The position numbers and the translations under genes were made by a program. This document shows, one piece after another, positions 37,336-49,268 of a stretch of DNA of 64,000 bases. The number at the start of each line of letters is the position of its first letter. Position 1 is the stretch's first letter. The stretch lies in NCBI RefSeq assembly GCF_034702125.1, contig NC_085866.1, positions 18,300,815 through 18,364,814 of the forward strand, written 5' to 3'. The notes beneath the pieces are model-generated. The model was not told the origin of the DNA. It ran no database searches and worked only from the letters and a program-made list of their open reading frames with translations. The stretch is from Engraulis encrasicolus. Taxonomy: Eukaryota > Chordata > Actinopteri > Clupeiformes > Engraulidae.

Positions 37336-39147
37336 TCAACGTTTGTTCTGAATAATAATAGCCCAAGTAAAAGTGATTGCCAATTCAAATACTTTTTAAA
37401 GAAACTTTTAGAGAACAATTATAATGATTTTAAAAAGTAGAGTTGTTCTGTCCAGGTACAATATGGTGGCTGACTCCTCCTCCAGTCATACCGTCTGTGA
37501 GCAGTGAGCACCCCTAGCATCACAAGAATTAGGTCCGGCAGAGACATAAAGTAACCAGACAAACCAGACTTAAAATGTGAAAAGGGAAGAAAAACGGAAT
37601 TAAATAAAGTAAATAACCAGTGAAAAAAAGAAAACAAAATCCTTGTGAAAAAAATTGAACAAAAATGTGTTTGTCAACATCGAGTAATGTTAGTTTTAGT
37701 TATGTGGCTGAATGTTAAATATTTAAGTAAGAGACATAGCACAGTGGTATGAAAGGTTATGAGTTTTATTACATAGAGTTAACAAAATAAGTTCAATAAG
37801 CTTTTTCAACCTTCAGTAAGGGGTATGTAGTGTAGTCTAATATGGTTATTTGAGTTAGACAAGTCATTATATGCAGTATCTTGTAGCCTACCAGAAGGAA
37901 TTCTAAGTTCATGTGATGTATGCAATGCAAGTTCAGTGTTGAGTTCAGTAAAGGAACAGAAATGCATCTCATCTATATTGGGTGGTTGTCCTTACGCATC
38001 ACACTGTTCACCTTTCTCATCACTCACTCCGATTTGCTCCAGAACTAAAACACACACACACACCAGTGATGGACACTGCTTTCTTTAGCTTATTAAAGTG
38101 CTGCTTAACTACAGGCAAACAAACTGCTGAATGATGTATGGAAACATAGTGTCAAATTATTTAGATAAGAGTGTGCTGCTACAGGTAAACAGGCTACCAG
38201 GTGCATGTATGGATACAAGTTACAGAATAAAGTGCTGCTGTGTACAGGCAAAGAGGCAGTTCATGATAGACCAGACAGACCTTACATTGCTTTCAGTAAA
38301 AGCAAGTAGACTGCTGGATGCATGAATGAAAATAGTCATAAAGTGCTGGTTGCTGGCAAATGGGCAGTTAGATGCATTCAGACTGGACATAGCAGTCGCC
38401 AGCAAAGTGATGGTAAAATACTGTATGTTGGATTTCTGATAAAAAAGCAAACAGCTTTCTACTGAATGTGTAGTGAGTTTTGTCATTTACTTGCCAATGG
38501 CTGGTAACTTGCTGAAAAAAGGTTTCCACTTGTAAACTTGTAAACACATTTTGTGCCCCTGTTATAGCCTGCAAGATTATAGGCCTAAATAATTCAAGGA
38601 ACTTATTTTTTCTGGAGTCTTAATCCTAGAAAATGTATGGTCTGCTGCTTGAGACCTGAGAATACTCATGATCTCTATTTTGTAAGGTAGTTGGTGAGAA
38701 TAAAAAACATGCTTGACGCTTCAATGTTTCCATTTCGCAATTCTATATAAATCCTTCACTCTGGATGTGTACACTTTTTATGGAGTGACTTGTAGCTGGC
38801 AGGAGAACAAGGTGCATTGTCCAAACTGAGATAAGCACATACAGTAGAGGAAGAAGAAGGCGTCTCCATGAAGCTTTGTTATGGCACGGATAGACCAGAT
38901 GTGGGAACGCAAATTGGGCAACAAGGGGCGATTTGAGTGACTTGAGCGACAGTTTGTAGTCGAACCTCAGCAAATATTATGCAAATCAGCTGTGATGCAG
39001 TTTCGGCGACAATCGCCATAGCCAATTGGAATGTCGGAATGCCTGCATTCTGCTTGAATGAACACTCTCTCGCTTCTACCTCCCTTGTTGCTCTTGCTAC
39101 ATGGTCCAGCGATTCTCTGTCGGTTATTCTTGCTGTCGTCTGTGTGT
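37336..39147. other. Intergenic DNA 3' of the TNF receptor gene
   Basis: No gene recognised. The region holds short open frames only, of which the longest (38879-39229, minus) overlaps the terminal exon of the TNF receptor model in a different frame. Confidence 0.4.
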
Positions 39148-39591
39148 TCACCTGATTAAGGTGCAGAGAGCAGGGAAACAGATGCATGGAATACGTCCTG
39201 TTCCTTGACATCTGAAATACAAACAACAATCACAATACAATATCAGATACAATATTTAATTACGTAAGGTATATGTGGGCAGTTGTGGCCAAATAAGGAC
39301 ATATTGTGTTGAATACATCTTAATTGGTTGAGTTGGAGTTGTGTGTGTGATTTACCATTACCTTTGCAAAGCACATACCCATGTTTTTTTTTCTCCTAGA
39401 CACTGGCATAGTGTTCAGAGACAAGGGACATGACCACTTGCTGATTTTTGTCTTTTCTACAATACAAGGAGGGAAACATACATGTATGTACACAGTAAAC
39501 CCTGCAGTGTTAAGTCAAGTTTTATAGTAACCATGTAACCACCATACCAAGACCAGCAACATTGTTAGGCGTCCATGTAGTGCACACACAG

Positions 39592-39684
<93 letters not shown>

Positions 39685-42600
39685 CGCACGCACGCACACG
39701 AGACAAGGTTTTAAGAACTATTTCTATACATGTTTCTTACCTTTTCTTAGCTCTGTCCCATGTCCATGTCTAAAGGAGAAAACAAATATAATACAATTAA
39801 TTCCATATTTGGGATTTAGACTAAATGTTATTGAAAGTGATCAAGCAGGTGACTACATGACACAGGATGGTGATGACTGAACAGCAGTTACCTCTGTCAA
39901 TGATGCTAGCAATTTAAGGTCAAAAAGTCATTGTTTTTCCAGAAATGTTAGGCCAAAATTGGAAATTCAATAATGAAGAATCAGTAATTAGTGGTGATCT
40001 GGACTTAAATCATTTTGGCAGTTAAAGGGTACTAATACATACCAATACCAATGCATACCAATAAAGCAAAGGGTAGCACATTCTTTGATGTGGTCTACAC
40101 AAGGGTATCATGTCATGTGACCCGTATAAGAATGACATACAGGTTAGCATATTGTGTTTAAGTTCTTTTTTCCATAATGTAAAGATAAAAAATAAACTTT
40201 CATGTATTTCAGATTCATTGCACACCAACTGAAATATTTCAGGCCTTTTATTGTTTTGATACTGATGATTTTGGCACACAGCTCATGAAAATTCCTATCT
40301 CAAAAAATGTGCATATCATCAAAAGGTTCTCTAGACGAGCTATTAACCTAATCATCTGAATCAAGGAAACAACGAAACGGTCTTTAACAAAACAAGGAAG
40401 GAACAAGATACTATGATCCTTATCCCATCAAAGTGCCAAAAATCCCATCTCTAAAAGGCAATTTTGTTGTGTGCAGTGCGCACAGTGTGCTGTGTGACAA
40501 TGACAAGGAGTGAGGAGTTTCCCAGGTAGGGCTTTCAATTTCACCAATTAATGTTTATTAAAGCAGCACTACCCCTGTACAAAGATGGCGGCGACCAAAT
40601 GGAGGCATTCATTCTAATTGACAGGGGTTGTGAACCAACATCACCAGTGGTATACTGTATACATGGAGTGGATGTAACACTTATATGTAGGCATAATGTA
40701 ATGTGCAACCAACTGCCTAATTAGAAGTCATTTTAATTCATTTCATTTTAAATAAAACCAAATTGCCATGAGATGAGATGACACCTGTCTCGTCTTCTTT
40801 TTGGCTGAAAAACAAGCAGACAAGGAATGTTTTGTAAAGCTGTAATGTTCGAGAATGATGTAATTTTTTGTTTTATGTAGTATAAATACGTCATCAGAGA
40901 CAATTGTGTTTTGCATTTTTATGAAGAAATAAAAAAACATTAAATATTGTATACCACGCTTCATCCTCCAGACAGCCGCACCCACAGCAGTCACTGCCAA
41001 GATGGCACTGATAGCAACACCCACTGAGACAAACACCGTAGAGATTGTTTGGCATTCAGTATCAGATGCTGAGCTGCCAGGCTTCACCACACCATAGCCT
41101 GGTTTACATCTACAAGAAGAGAACAGTAGCCACCTATAATACCTTCAGTCGAATGTGAATATAACACATAAGTACACAATTAAATGCACTCACTGTGTGT
41201 GTGGTCTGAAGGATGGGGATGACCCATCTGAGTATGTGTAACTGTCACAGTCACTGCACACAGTGTCTGAAGATGCGGATCCTGTGTGCATCACACACAA
41301 AAGGCACAGATTAATTTTTAGCCAATTATTTTTGCCTATATCAATGAAGAATGGCGTTCTACTTCCTGAATGTCTGTAGCCTGATTATCATAGACTTTCA
41401 AATCTCTTCAAAAATCGGGTACTACTGGTCTTGGTCTACTTGGTCTGACCAAGAGCATAACAATTAACATTTCCCAAACGGCATAGTCGACCTGCCTCCC
41501 TTGGTTTGCTAATGGTTGCGTGCTTGCCTAAAAAGTGGGAGGAGTTCCCAATTTTTCTGGAGCTAAGAAACAATATTGTATTGCTCTTGGCCTGACTAGA
41601 AGCAACACTGAAAGTGTTGCGTCAGTAGGAGGGCACTGCCTGGCAAGAATGTCTGCTGAGGTGGACATTAACCATTTCATGCAAAGCATTGATGAAAAAA
41701 ATGTATTGTTATCAAAATGGCAATGACCAAGTCTCAGCATTGTCATAGCTACACTATGTTGCTATGGTGGAAATTTTTCAGCACACAGTGAGTCGGATCA
41801 CTTGCGATCTAATATGCACTAAATGTTGAATACACATCGAAAAGAAAGTTGAACTTGGGTTTCCTTATCAATGTGCTTATGACTAATACGTAACAATGTC
41901 AGCAAATTAATCAGTTATTTCGGTAGATAATGTACAATTTATTTTATTATTTTGGGGGCATTGTGGATTACAACATTCTCTTGTCACACTTCTCTGTAAC
42001 ATACTGTCCCTGCGATGCTGGAAGGTAGGAGGGATTTTCCTCATGCACCTAGGGTAGTCATGGATAAGCGGTTAGGGCATCAGACTTGTGGCCCAAAGGT
42101 TGCTGGTTCGACTGCAACATGCCAGGAGGTTGGTGGGGGGAGTAATTAACCAGTGCTCTCCTCCATGACTGAGGAACCCTGAGCATGGTACCATCCCGAT
42201 GCACTACTACCTTTTGTGTGCCATTAAGGGCTGCCCCCTTTGCACAGGTGAGACATAAATGCAATTTCAGTGTGTGCAGTGTGTGTTGTGGAGTGCTGTG
42301 TCACAATGACAATGGGAGTTGGGCTTTCACCTTTCTGTTTGATGTACTGTCCCGGTTTGCACTCTGTGTGTTTCACAGCTCCTTGGCAGCCATATTTGAT
42401 TGGGTCAGTGCAGTAGTGTCCTTCCAGAGGCTCACAGAGGGTGTCTGAGGTGGAGCTGCAGTTCCTCTTCACTCTCAAACCTGCACCTGATGGACAGGGA
42501 AGGAAACGGATTCTGTCATGAACACACACACACACACTGTAATGTAGTTACACCTCCCACCTTACTCCTGACTCTAGGGTGTGTGTATTTAACGTGATAT

Positions 42601-45600
42601 TCAGCATGTAAGATCTATGATTGGTGGATGTGTGAAAGGGACACTGCATTTACCTTGACCCAGGGCAAGCACAAGCAGACGCATTCCATTGACGGACAAG
42701 CACGGTCTCCAGAGCCTTTCCCTGACTGGCTCTCAACCGAAGTTCGCAATAGTGGGGAAAACCCCACACGAAGTCCCACATTCTGCAAAGTAAGTCTGCA
42801 AAAGGCAGAGTAGTCCTAAAGCACACGGCCAGATTCTGAACACGCTTGAGCATGCTAGTTCCAATACTAGACCAGTGTTGCCAAAAAATAAATCAGCCAA
42901 AGTCGCTGTTGGCTCGCTGAAAAGTTGGTAGAAGTTCCTAGACGATTTCACGACATTACGTATGACGTCATAGTGTCACGCACGACACACTGATCATTAG
43001 AAAACATGCCCCCATGCCTACGTTCATAATATAAATGGGCATTGCTAGCTACTTTTTGGAGATCAGAAATAATCTGCAGCCTTGCTTAACCGTGGGAAAT
43101 GCTTCTGACGGCGGCACAGAGTTACAATTGTGTTGAAAAACAACGATTTTATCACTTTAAAAGTCACCAGATTCACCAAAAAGTACCCAAAGTGGCTAGA
43201 TGAGCTTTTTAATCGCCAGGGACGGCAAAAAGTCACTAAATCTAGCCACAAAATCCCTAATTTGGCAACAATGCGCTAGACACGCTAGCCTGCGCGGGCA
43301 GACTCTCTTAGGGCTTCTCCTCCGAAGTGGCTTCCCCGGAACTGACCTCTTGTAGGCCAAGAATACAAAGATCAAGTGGTGCCCCCATGTGCTCTGGATG
43401 TGTTAGTGTACTGTAGTGTCTAACTGTGTCCTCCTCTGACAACCTTAGGCCCTCGTATGCGTGCTGCAGGATATGTGTGCGTATGTGTGCGTGGGCGCTA
43501 TTCGTGCATGAACGCGCTAACATGCATATTTCATGTCAATTTTGCGCACGTTAGAAACTACATGCATGCACGTTGGTTGCATGTGATATCTGCTCAAAAT
43601 CGCTGGGGGCGATCGTAAGAAAGACTGCACAGTTCCACACGAGTGTTTCCGGTGAAAACGACGATGGTGGCAACTTGTGCTTGTCCGAAATGACAAACAT
43701 TGGTGATCATCATGCACTTTGAAGAAGGAGCGTGCAAATGTAGGAGCAGTAGCAGTATTGTCTCTTTGTCCTTCCTAGTCAGTCTTTTTGTTTTGCTTCC
43801 CTCACAATCTGTGTTCCCAATTTCTAGATCACAATGCTGCGCACTCTCTGGCCCCTGGATGACACCGCCAGTATTTTGCATGTTCGTCTACTATACTGCT
43901 TTTAAAGCGACACTGTGTGAGATTTTTAGTTGTTTATTTCCGAAATTCATGCTGCCCATTCACTAATGTTACCTTTTTCATGAATACTTATCACCACCAT
44001 CAAAATAAGTATTAATTATGACTGGAAAAAAATCAATTTTCATACATGAAAAGGGGGATCTTCTCCATGGTCTGCCATTTTGATTTTCCAAAAATAGCCA
44101 TTTTTAGCTGCAAAAATGATTCTACTTGTGAAAGTGAAAGCGAAAGCCCCATTGGGAAACTCCAACTCCCATTGTCATTGTCATTGTCATTGTGACACAG
44201 CACACAACGAAACTGCATTTATGCCTCACCCGTGCAAGGGGGGCAGCCCTCAATGGCGCCCCAAGGGAGCAGTGCGGTGGGACAGTACCATGCTCAGGGT
44301 ACCTCAGTCATGGAGGAGGATGGGGAGAGCACTGGTTGATTACTCCCCCCACCAACCTGGCGGGTCGGGAGTCGAACCGGCAACCTCTGGGATGCAAGTC
44401 TGACGCCCTAACCGCTCACCCATGACTGCCCATGTACTTGTGCCATACTAGAAAATATTAGTTTATTACTTAATACACTTTCGTGAAAAGATCAAATGTG
44501 GCAATAGGCAACACATTTTCAATGAGCAGCATAGTTGCAGTACCTTTTTTGACCATTTCCTGCACAGTGTCCCTTTAAAACAAGTATGTGCAGTCGGTTG
44601 CTCACGGTTTTGGGTGTAATTTATGGCTTGCAGCAAGCATACCGGGGGCCTAACAATTCCTGAGCGTGACACACAAACACACTACACCACACACACACAC
44701 ACACACACACACACACCAACAAACTATTTACATTGCTTGTTTCTCAAAACAACAGTATTAAGAATACTAAGGGCCACTTCTCATCATTAAGAACAAACTC
44801 AGGATCCCTAAGAGATGTACTGTAGCTTAAAGGATAACCTCAACCAATTTCAACATGCAGTTGTAATGCTCACACTTCACTGGATTTGTCAGTATCTGAT
44901 TTTTTTTCTTCAGCCTTTTCCGAGATCCTGGTCATTGTAATTAATGGGGACAGAGTTTGTTTAAATAAAAAAAAATAAAAAAAAAACATTTTGATTTATT
45001 CCACAAGAAACATCCAAAAAGTTGTGCAACATAAGCAGACAACTAGCAAACAGCGATACCCTTTGGGATAATATTTGGACTAGGCCTATGTTCAGGAGGT
45101 TTTTAATGTTAACAAAGTCTGCCCCCGTTAGAATAGCTCAGATCTCGGAAAGGGCTGAGTCGAAAAATGCAGCATCACCGGGTACTGACAAGTCAAGGGT
45201 AACTTGAGCAATACAACAGCATATTGAATATTGGCAGAATTGCTCCAAGACACTGAGCATAACATTGGAGCATTTGGCCCTGGGCCCAGAGTGCACTTAC
45301 ATATTGGTAGCAGGGGCCTATTATTTCTAATGTTGAGCCTTACTTGAGTCACAAACTGTACACTTCTTACAGGAATTCAACCCATTGTGTGCTTCAGTGT
45401 AGGTAGTCCGGGGGCATGGAGCACATGTGGTGCTTGTGTACTCGGTGCAGTGCCTATACACATGGTATCCTGGAAAATACACATAGTAAAAGACATACTA
45501 GTGAACAAGGTGAAAACATGGTGCAAAATCTACCGGAATTATAGATGAGTTATATAGTTATACACGTATGTAGATCACCCTCATCATTACACACACATAA

Positions 45601-46223
45601 TGTAGACCTGATTTATCAGGGATACACATAGTCTACAGTAATCCACACAGAGTAATTGAAATACAAAGAGTAATGTGCCATCACAAACCAGGCTTACCAG
45701 GGCTACAGACAGTGTGCAGTAATATACATAAGTAGTAGTGTAAGTGTAGTATACCGTAAGTGTAGAGCAGTGTACTGTACATCAGACTGACCAGGACTAG
45801 ACATGTACAAAGTAGTGCAACGTAGTGGTGTAGTATTGTAGGTGTGTATACTCTTGCAGTGTTCTTTTATCGTGGTGGTGCACTTTAACAGTAGTGAGTA
45901 CTGTAACTCAGTCTCATTACAGTACAGCAGCGTGAACAGAGTTACACATTGTAACATACCACAGGAGTAGTGTGCAGTGTATAAGGCTAGTGTGCTGTAA
46001 GTCAGGCTCAATGTACCGCAGGCTTACCAGGGTTACACATTGGACAGCACTCCCCCATAACCTCGTATTCGGAAGGACTGCATGTGTGCGTCTGGCTTGC
46101 TACGTAACACAGGGGCATGGCCAACAGGAACAATACCTCGTATTCAGCAGGGCTACATGTGGGACTATGGCTCGCCGCACAGAGCATGGAAATGGCCATC
46201 ATGATCAACATGAGCAGAAGCAT
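39148..46223 (-). CDS. tnfrsf14: TNF receptor superfamily member, TNFRSF14 (HVEM)-like
   Basis: Eight minus-strand exons keep phase: 46028-46223, 45344-45469, 42331-42480, 41194-41281, 40955-41109, 40785-40804, 39741-39769 and 39148-39211. They give about 275 residues. A hydrophobic signal (LLLMLIMMAISMLCA) leads into cysteine-rich domains with EYEVMGECCPMCNPGY, then CTEYTSTTCAPCP, then NGLNSCKKCTVCD, then VKRNCSSTSDTLC. The 40955 exon adds a membrane-proximal CKPGYGVVKPGSS piece and a transmembrane helix ending WRMKR. The order and spacing of Cys match HVEM/CD40-type receptors, with HVEM closest. It should be a type I membrane receptor on immune cells. Exons 1-5 are firm. The short basic tail (exons 6-8) has no obvious TRAF-binding motif and is the weakest part. 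An upstream in-frame ATG at 46292 is an alternative start. Confidence 0.72.
39593..39700. repeat. (CA)n microsatellite in a TNF receptor intron
   Basis: About 85 bp of pure CA, ending in CACG variants. It lies between the small cytoplasmic exon at 39741 and the terminal exon at 39211. Confidence 0.97.
40458..40540 (+). mobile_element. tRNA-SINE tail fragment
   Basis: Contains GTTGTGTGCAGTGCGCACAGTGTGCTGTGTGACAATGAC, TTTCCCAGGTAGGGCTTTC, matching the 3' part of the SINE copies at 42052 and 62884. The tRNA-like head is absent. Confidence 0.65.
42052..42330 (+). mobile_element. tRNA-derived SINE abutting a TNF receptor exon
   Basis: The head carries GATAAGCGGTTAGGGC (A box-like) and TGCTGGTTCGACTGC (B box-like). 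The body includes GGTGGGGGGAGTAATTAACCAGTGCTCTC. The tail is GTGTGCAGTGTGTGTTGTGGAGTGCTGTGTCACAATGACAATGGGAG...GGGCTTTCAC. The tail ends at 42330, exactly where the exon 42331-42480 begins on the plus-strand map. Confidence 0.85.
42873..43273. mobile_element. hAT-like element
   Basis: The 401 bp element starts CAGTGTTGCCAAA and ends TTTGGCAACAATG. The flanks TACTAGAC (42865-42872) and CGCTAGAC (43274-43281) match at six of eight bases. It has a TGTTGCCA-type end like the MITE at 28489. It lies in a TNF receptor intron. Confidence 0.65.
43274..44127. other. TNF receptor intron, no feature recognised
   Basis: Unique-looking intron sequence with CATGCA/TGCATG-rich stretches near 43500-43590. 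No exon, gene or complete repeat was seen. Confidence 0.4.
44128..44435 (-). mobile_element. tRNA-derived SINE, full-length copy
   Basis: In minus orientation it reads tRNA-like head (complement of GTCGAACCGGCAACC with GCCCTAACCGC), the GAGTAATCAACCAGTGCTCTC body, and the GTCACAATGACAATGGGAGTTGG tail. The tail has an expanded CATTGT repeat (about three extra units). Confidence 0.85.
44686..44716. repeat. Short (AC)n microsatellite
   Basis: About 15 AC units inside a TNF receptor intron. Confidence 0.85.
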
Positions 46224-46292
46224 GTTATGAAGAATTAACAATATCGGCCAAAGTAATTGCAGTGGCAGCTTCAAGATGAACTGTGAAATCAT

Positions 46293-47539
46293 CTATGGTA
46301 GGCTACATGCCGTCTGGAACCTATACACCTCTCTAGAAAAAAGCATAAATATCACATATGTTTCCTGTTTTAATATCTGATTATATATGATGGGATTCCT
46401 CTGGACAGCTCTGCATAATGGAACAAAAAAAACAGTATTCAGTATAAAAACAGAAAATCACGTTTTAGAATCAAAGCTATATATCCGTTTCTGGATTTTG
46501 AGAGCAATACGTTTTCCAATTCATTACCAATTGATTAGACCAGGGATGTCAGGCTCAGGGGTCAAATCTGGAGACCATTTAAAATGTGTATTAAATTTGG
46601 CCCACATATACCATTATTGTATTGGATAGCGTAACAAGACTTGAAATGAAAACTACTTGATGGGAAAGAGTGTTTGTGAAATATGCATGAACAATTTTAG
46701 TCATTTTTTTATCTTTAATCGCATTAACTCAATGACTTTCAGTGAATAATCATGATTAATCGCATAGCGCGCAAAACCAAAACATTTATTTAAAAGTCAC
46801 CTCAAAAGCACCATTTTTATTACACCATATCACAGCCGACCACAGAAAAAATGGAATTTCAGCCCCTTTCAGACTATCTACATTGACATTTCCTAAGATG
46901 AAGTAGACTAATCATAATCATAATTTGCATACTGTAACCTATGTATGTAATATTAGTCCTACATCTTTCAAAATGGAAATGCAGCCTATTTGCCCATCTA
47001 TAGCCTAGGCCTACCAGACCAAATTATAGAGTAGCCTATATGCCTATATCCAATGGCCTAACAAATAACAAATTATTGCATATAATTATTAGACTTTTTA
47101 AGACTGAAACTGAAATATTAGAAACTCAAATTAGAATAGTCTACTCTACATGGGCCTACAAGAAAAAAACACTGCCACTTGAAATAAACAGGCAACAGGC
47201 AGACGTGTGTCTGAGAAATGCCCCTCCTTCTCTCTGTGTCAAAGAGAGTGGAGTTACCATGCACTCTCCCTCCTTCTCTCTCTCTCTCTCATCTGTGGTG
47301 TTTCAGTGACTAGAGACTAATAGACTGGCTATTGGCAGTAGGCGAATTACAACTTTCAAAACAAAAACAATAACATTGACATGACAAACAATAGGCCTAA
47401 CTTAAACGCATGAGGTTGACCTTTAGGTCAGATTAGACTTCAGCAACTGCGAGCGTGAAAAGTCGCGTGGGAGTGGCCACGAACCAATTTTGTATTCATG
47501 CATCTGCGAGCTCTGCGAGGTCCGAGGTGTCCTTGCCAT
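46293..47539. other. Intergenic DNA 5' of the TNF receptor gene
   Basis: No gene recognised. Near 46550 a short CCAGGGATGTCAGGCTCAGGGGTCAAATCTGG phrase resembles one end of a hAT-type element, but no partner end was found. Short CT tracts occur near 47275-47292. Confidence 0.4.
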
Positions 47540-47932
47540 TAGAGGTGTGTCGTTCATGAACGAGCCGGTTCTTTTGAACGGCTCCCTGAAGTGAACGATG
47601 GGAACCGGACCACAGCTGGGGGAGCCACTTGACCGTTATTTCGTTCATTTTTCATTCATTTTAAGCACGTGACCTCGACCAGAGTAATTCAATTTGGGAA
47701 AAAACACAATTGTTTGCCTCAAAGAGAGGCAAAAACGGTCTTTAGAAGCAGGAGAATAATCAGTTGTTGTTTGGACAAAATTACCTTGAGGTGGAGTCAA
47801 AATATTACATTCTTAACACTGAATAAATAATTTAAAAAAAGAGCCAAAAGAGCCAGTTTTTTGAACGGCTCTTTGAAAGGAACGAGCCACTAAGATCCGG
47901 ATCCCGAAAAAGAGCCATAAATCCCATCTCTA
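47540..47932. mobile_element. hAT-like non-autonomous element
   Basis: It starts TAGAGGTGTGTCGTTCATGAACGAGCCGG and ends AGAGCCATAAATCCCATCTCTA. The GAACGAGCC/GGCTCTTT and AAAGAGCC phrases recur as internal dyads. The flanks CTTGCCAT and GTTGCCAG are a plausible 8 bp duplication with two mismatches. No coding sequence. Confidence 0.7.
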
Positions 47933-48554
47933 GTTGCCAGCCAAATTTGAAATTGCGCGATTAGGCTACTTTCACTACATTGTAAGCACTGCGGTCATTA
48001 AGCAATGTTGCTTTCTATCCCGGTTAGCTAGGTATTTTCACACAAATTGCAAAGGCCCAGTCTGTTTTCACGAGCAGAAAATGCAAGCATGTAAAGACAG
48101 TTGATTCTGCCGATGTGTGTTTACATTCGGTGGAGGAACGGTAGTAAAACCGCAGGCATTGTGCCACGAGTGTTCAACTGATGCATTGTTTGTTACTTAG
48201 CTTAGCTTCGTGTATTTACACACATTTACACACAAGGCATTAATAAAGTTTTTAACAGAATACAGCTCTGCTCTCGCAAACTACTGGCATTGCGCTGCCA
48301 CAAGAACAGAACAAGGAAGTAGCGAGACGACCAATCATAGTGCCTTTTTGTCTGCGTACTCCGCGTCCGTCCGACGGATAGTTAGAATTTTTTCGAGGCG
48401 CTAGACGACGGGCGCAGAGCCTCTGAGAGGGGGGCGTGGACTCGCATAGACAGAAAACGGACGGACGCAGATTCTATGCGAGCGGGTTCCGCGAAATCAT
48501 ATTGTTGATGCAGATATGAATGGTCAATACAGGCAGTCGGCTGCTATGCTAATG
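47933..48554. other. Region between the hAT-like element and the foldback arm
   Basis: No gene recognised. A CG-rich stretch (about 48355-48475) holds CCGCGTCCGTCCG and its inverted partner CGGACGGACGCAG, a possible remnant of another element. Confidence 0.4.
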
Positions 48555-48800
48555 AGCAGGCGGGGCACTCGGAGGGTCACTCTCAGCCTCAAAATGAATG
48601 GTAGTGAATGAGAAGCCAGCGCACTGGAGGGTAAATTCTGCTTTTTTAGACTTGTTATTGTCGGGAGCACTTTCATTCAAAGTCCACTGCCTGCGTCGTG
48701 AATCCAGGGAAGCGACTATGAAGTGGCAGAAACATAGGCCTATCTATGTCCGAACGACCACAGTTGTAGAATCCACAGTCCCCCCCACCAACACTAAGGA
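48555..48800. repeat. Left arm of foldback repeat hosting the DIRS element
   Basis: This arm is the inverted complement of 54637-54870, at roughly 85 percent identity judged by eye. Shared phrases include GAATGAGAAGCCA, GCACTGGAGGGTAAA, GGGAGCACTTTCATTCAAAG, GTCCGAACGACCA and GAATCCACAGTCCCCCC. The arms lie outside the retrotransposon ends set by its internal complementary region. Confidence 0.85.
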
Positions 48801-48822
48801 GTTCCCTATCGCAGTGGACTGC

Positions 48823-48973
48823 GATCTAACACATGGGACGTGACGTATGCACGGATCCAATCGAAGCACTTTCTACTCACGCCGAATGGCTGAGAGGCTG
48901 TCAGTCATCCCCTGGGCCCGCCCTTAGGGCATAAATAGCTGGGTATGACGCAGCCTCGGCCTCTTTCAATACT
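48823..48973 (+). repeat. DIRS left inverted terminal repeat core
   Basis: 151 bp matching the complement of 54441-54591 without a mismatch on reading. It includes a CATAAATAG TATA-like motif at about 48930-48938. Confidence 0.93.
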
Positions 48974-49267
48974 TCGATAGAAGTGATCCGTCAAGCAACT
49001 ACGACTTTTTCTCAGATTCGAGTTTCAACCGTGTGCTTCAACTCTTTCAAGCCGGTGAGTGGATTTTCTCTGGTCACAGGCTTTGGGTGCCACGAGTTGA
49101 TTTTTGTTTCTTGTATTTGGCTATTAGCTTCTAGCTTGCAAGTGTGCTACCTCTGTTAGCTCTGCTTGCTAGTGGTTGCTACATTAGCTAACTGGAGCAT
49201 TCACTCGGTAGTTTTCTTTAGAATTCGGACCGATTGTGAGTGTTAACTGTTTCTCTGGTGTGTCTAG
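48931..49267 (+). promoter_or_regulatory. DIRS TATA-like motif, leader and candidate 5' intron
   Basis: ATAAATA at 48931-48937 precedes a leader. A good donor (CCG|GTGAGT, intron from 49055) and a pyrimidine-rich acceptor (GTGTGTCTAG ending 49267) would remove 213 nt and put the ATG at 49269 one base into the next exon. Splicing is inferred. Confidence 0.45.
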
Positions 49268-49268
49268 G

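Noticed and set aside
38879..39229. 116-codon minus frame as a gene
   Set aside because: No recognisable domain. Its start overlaps the proposed last TNF receptor exon in another frame, and it has no exon-like borders.
42224..42535. 103-codon minus frame as a single TNF receptor exon
   Set aside because: It reads from the true exon (42331-42480) through the splice donor into the SINE.
48555..48800. Foldback arms as part of the DIRS terminal repeats
   Set aside because: The internal complementary region ends exactly at 48801 and 54633, and the arms are much more diverged than the terminal repeat cores.
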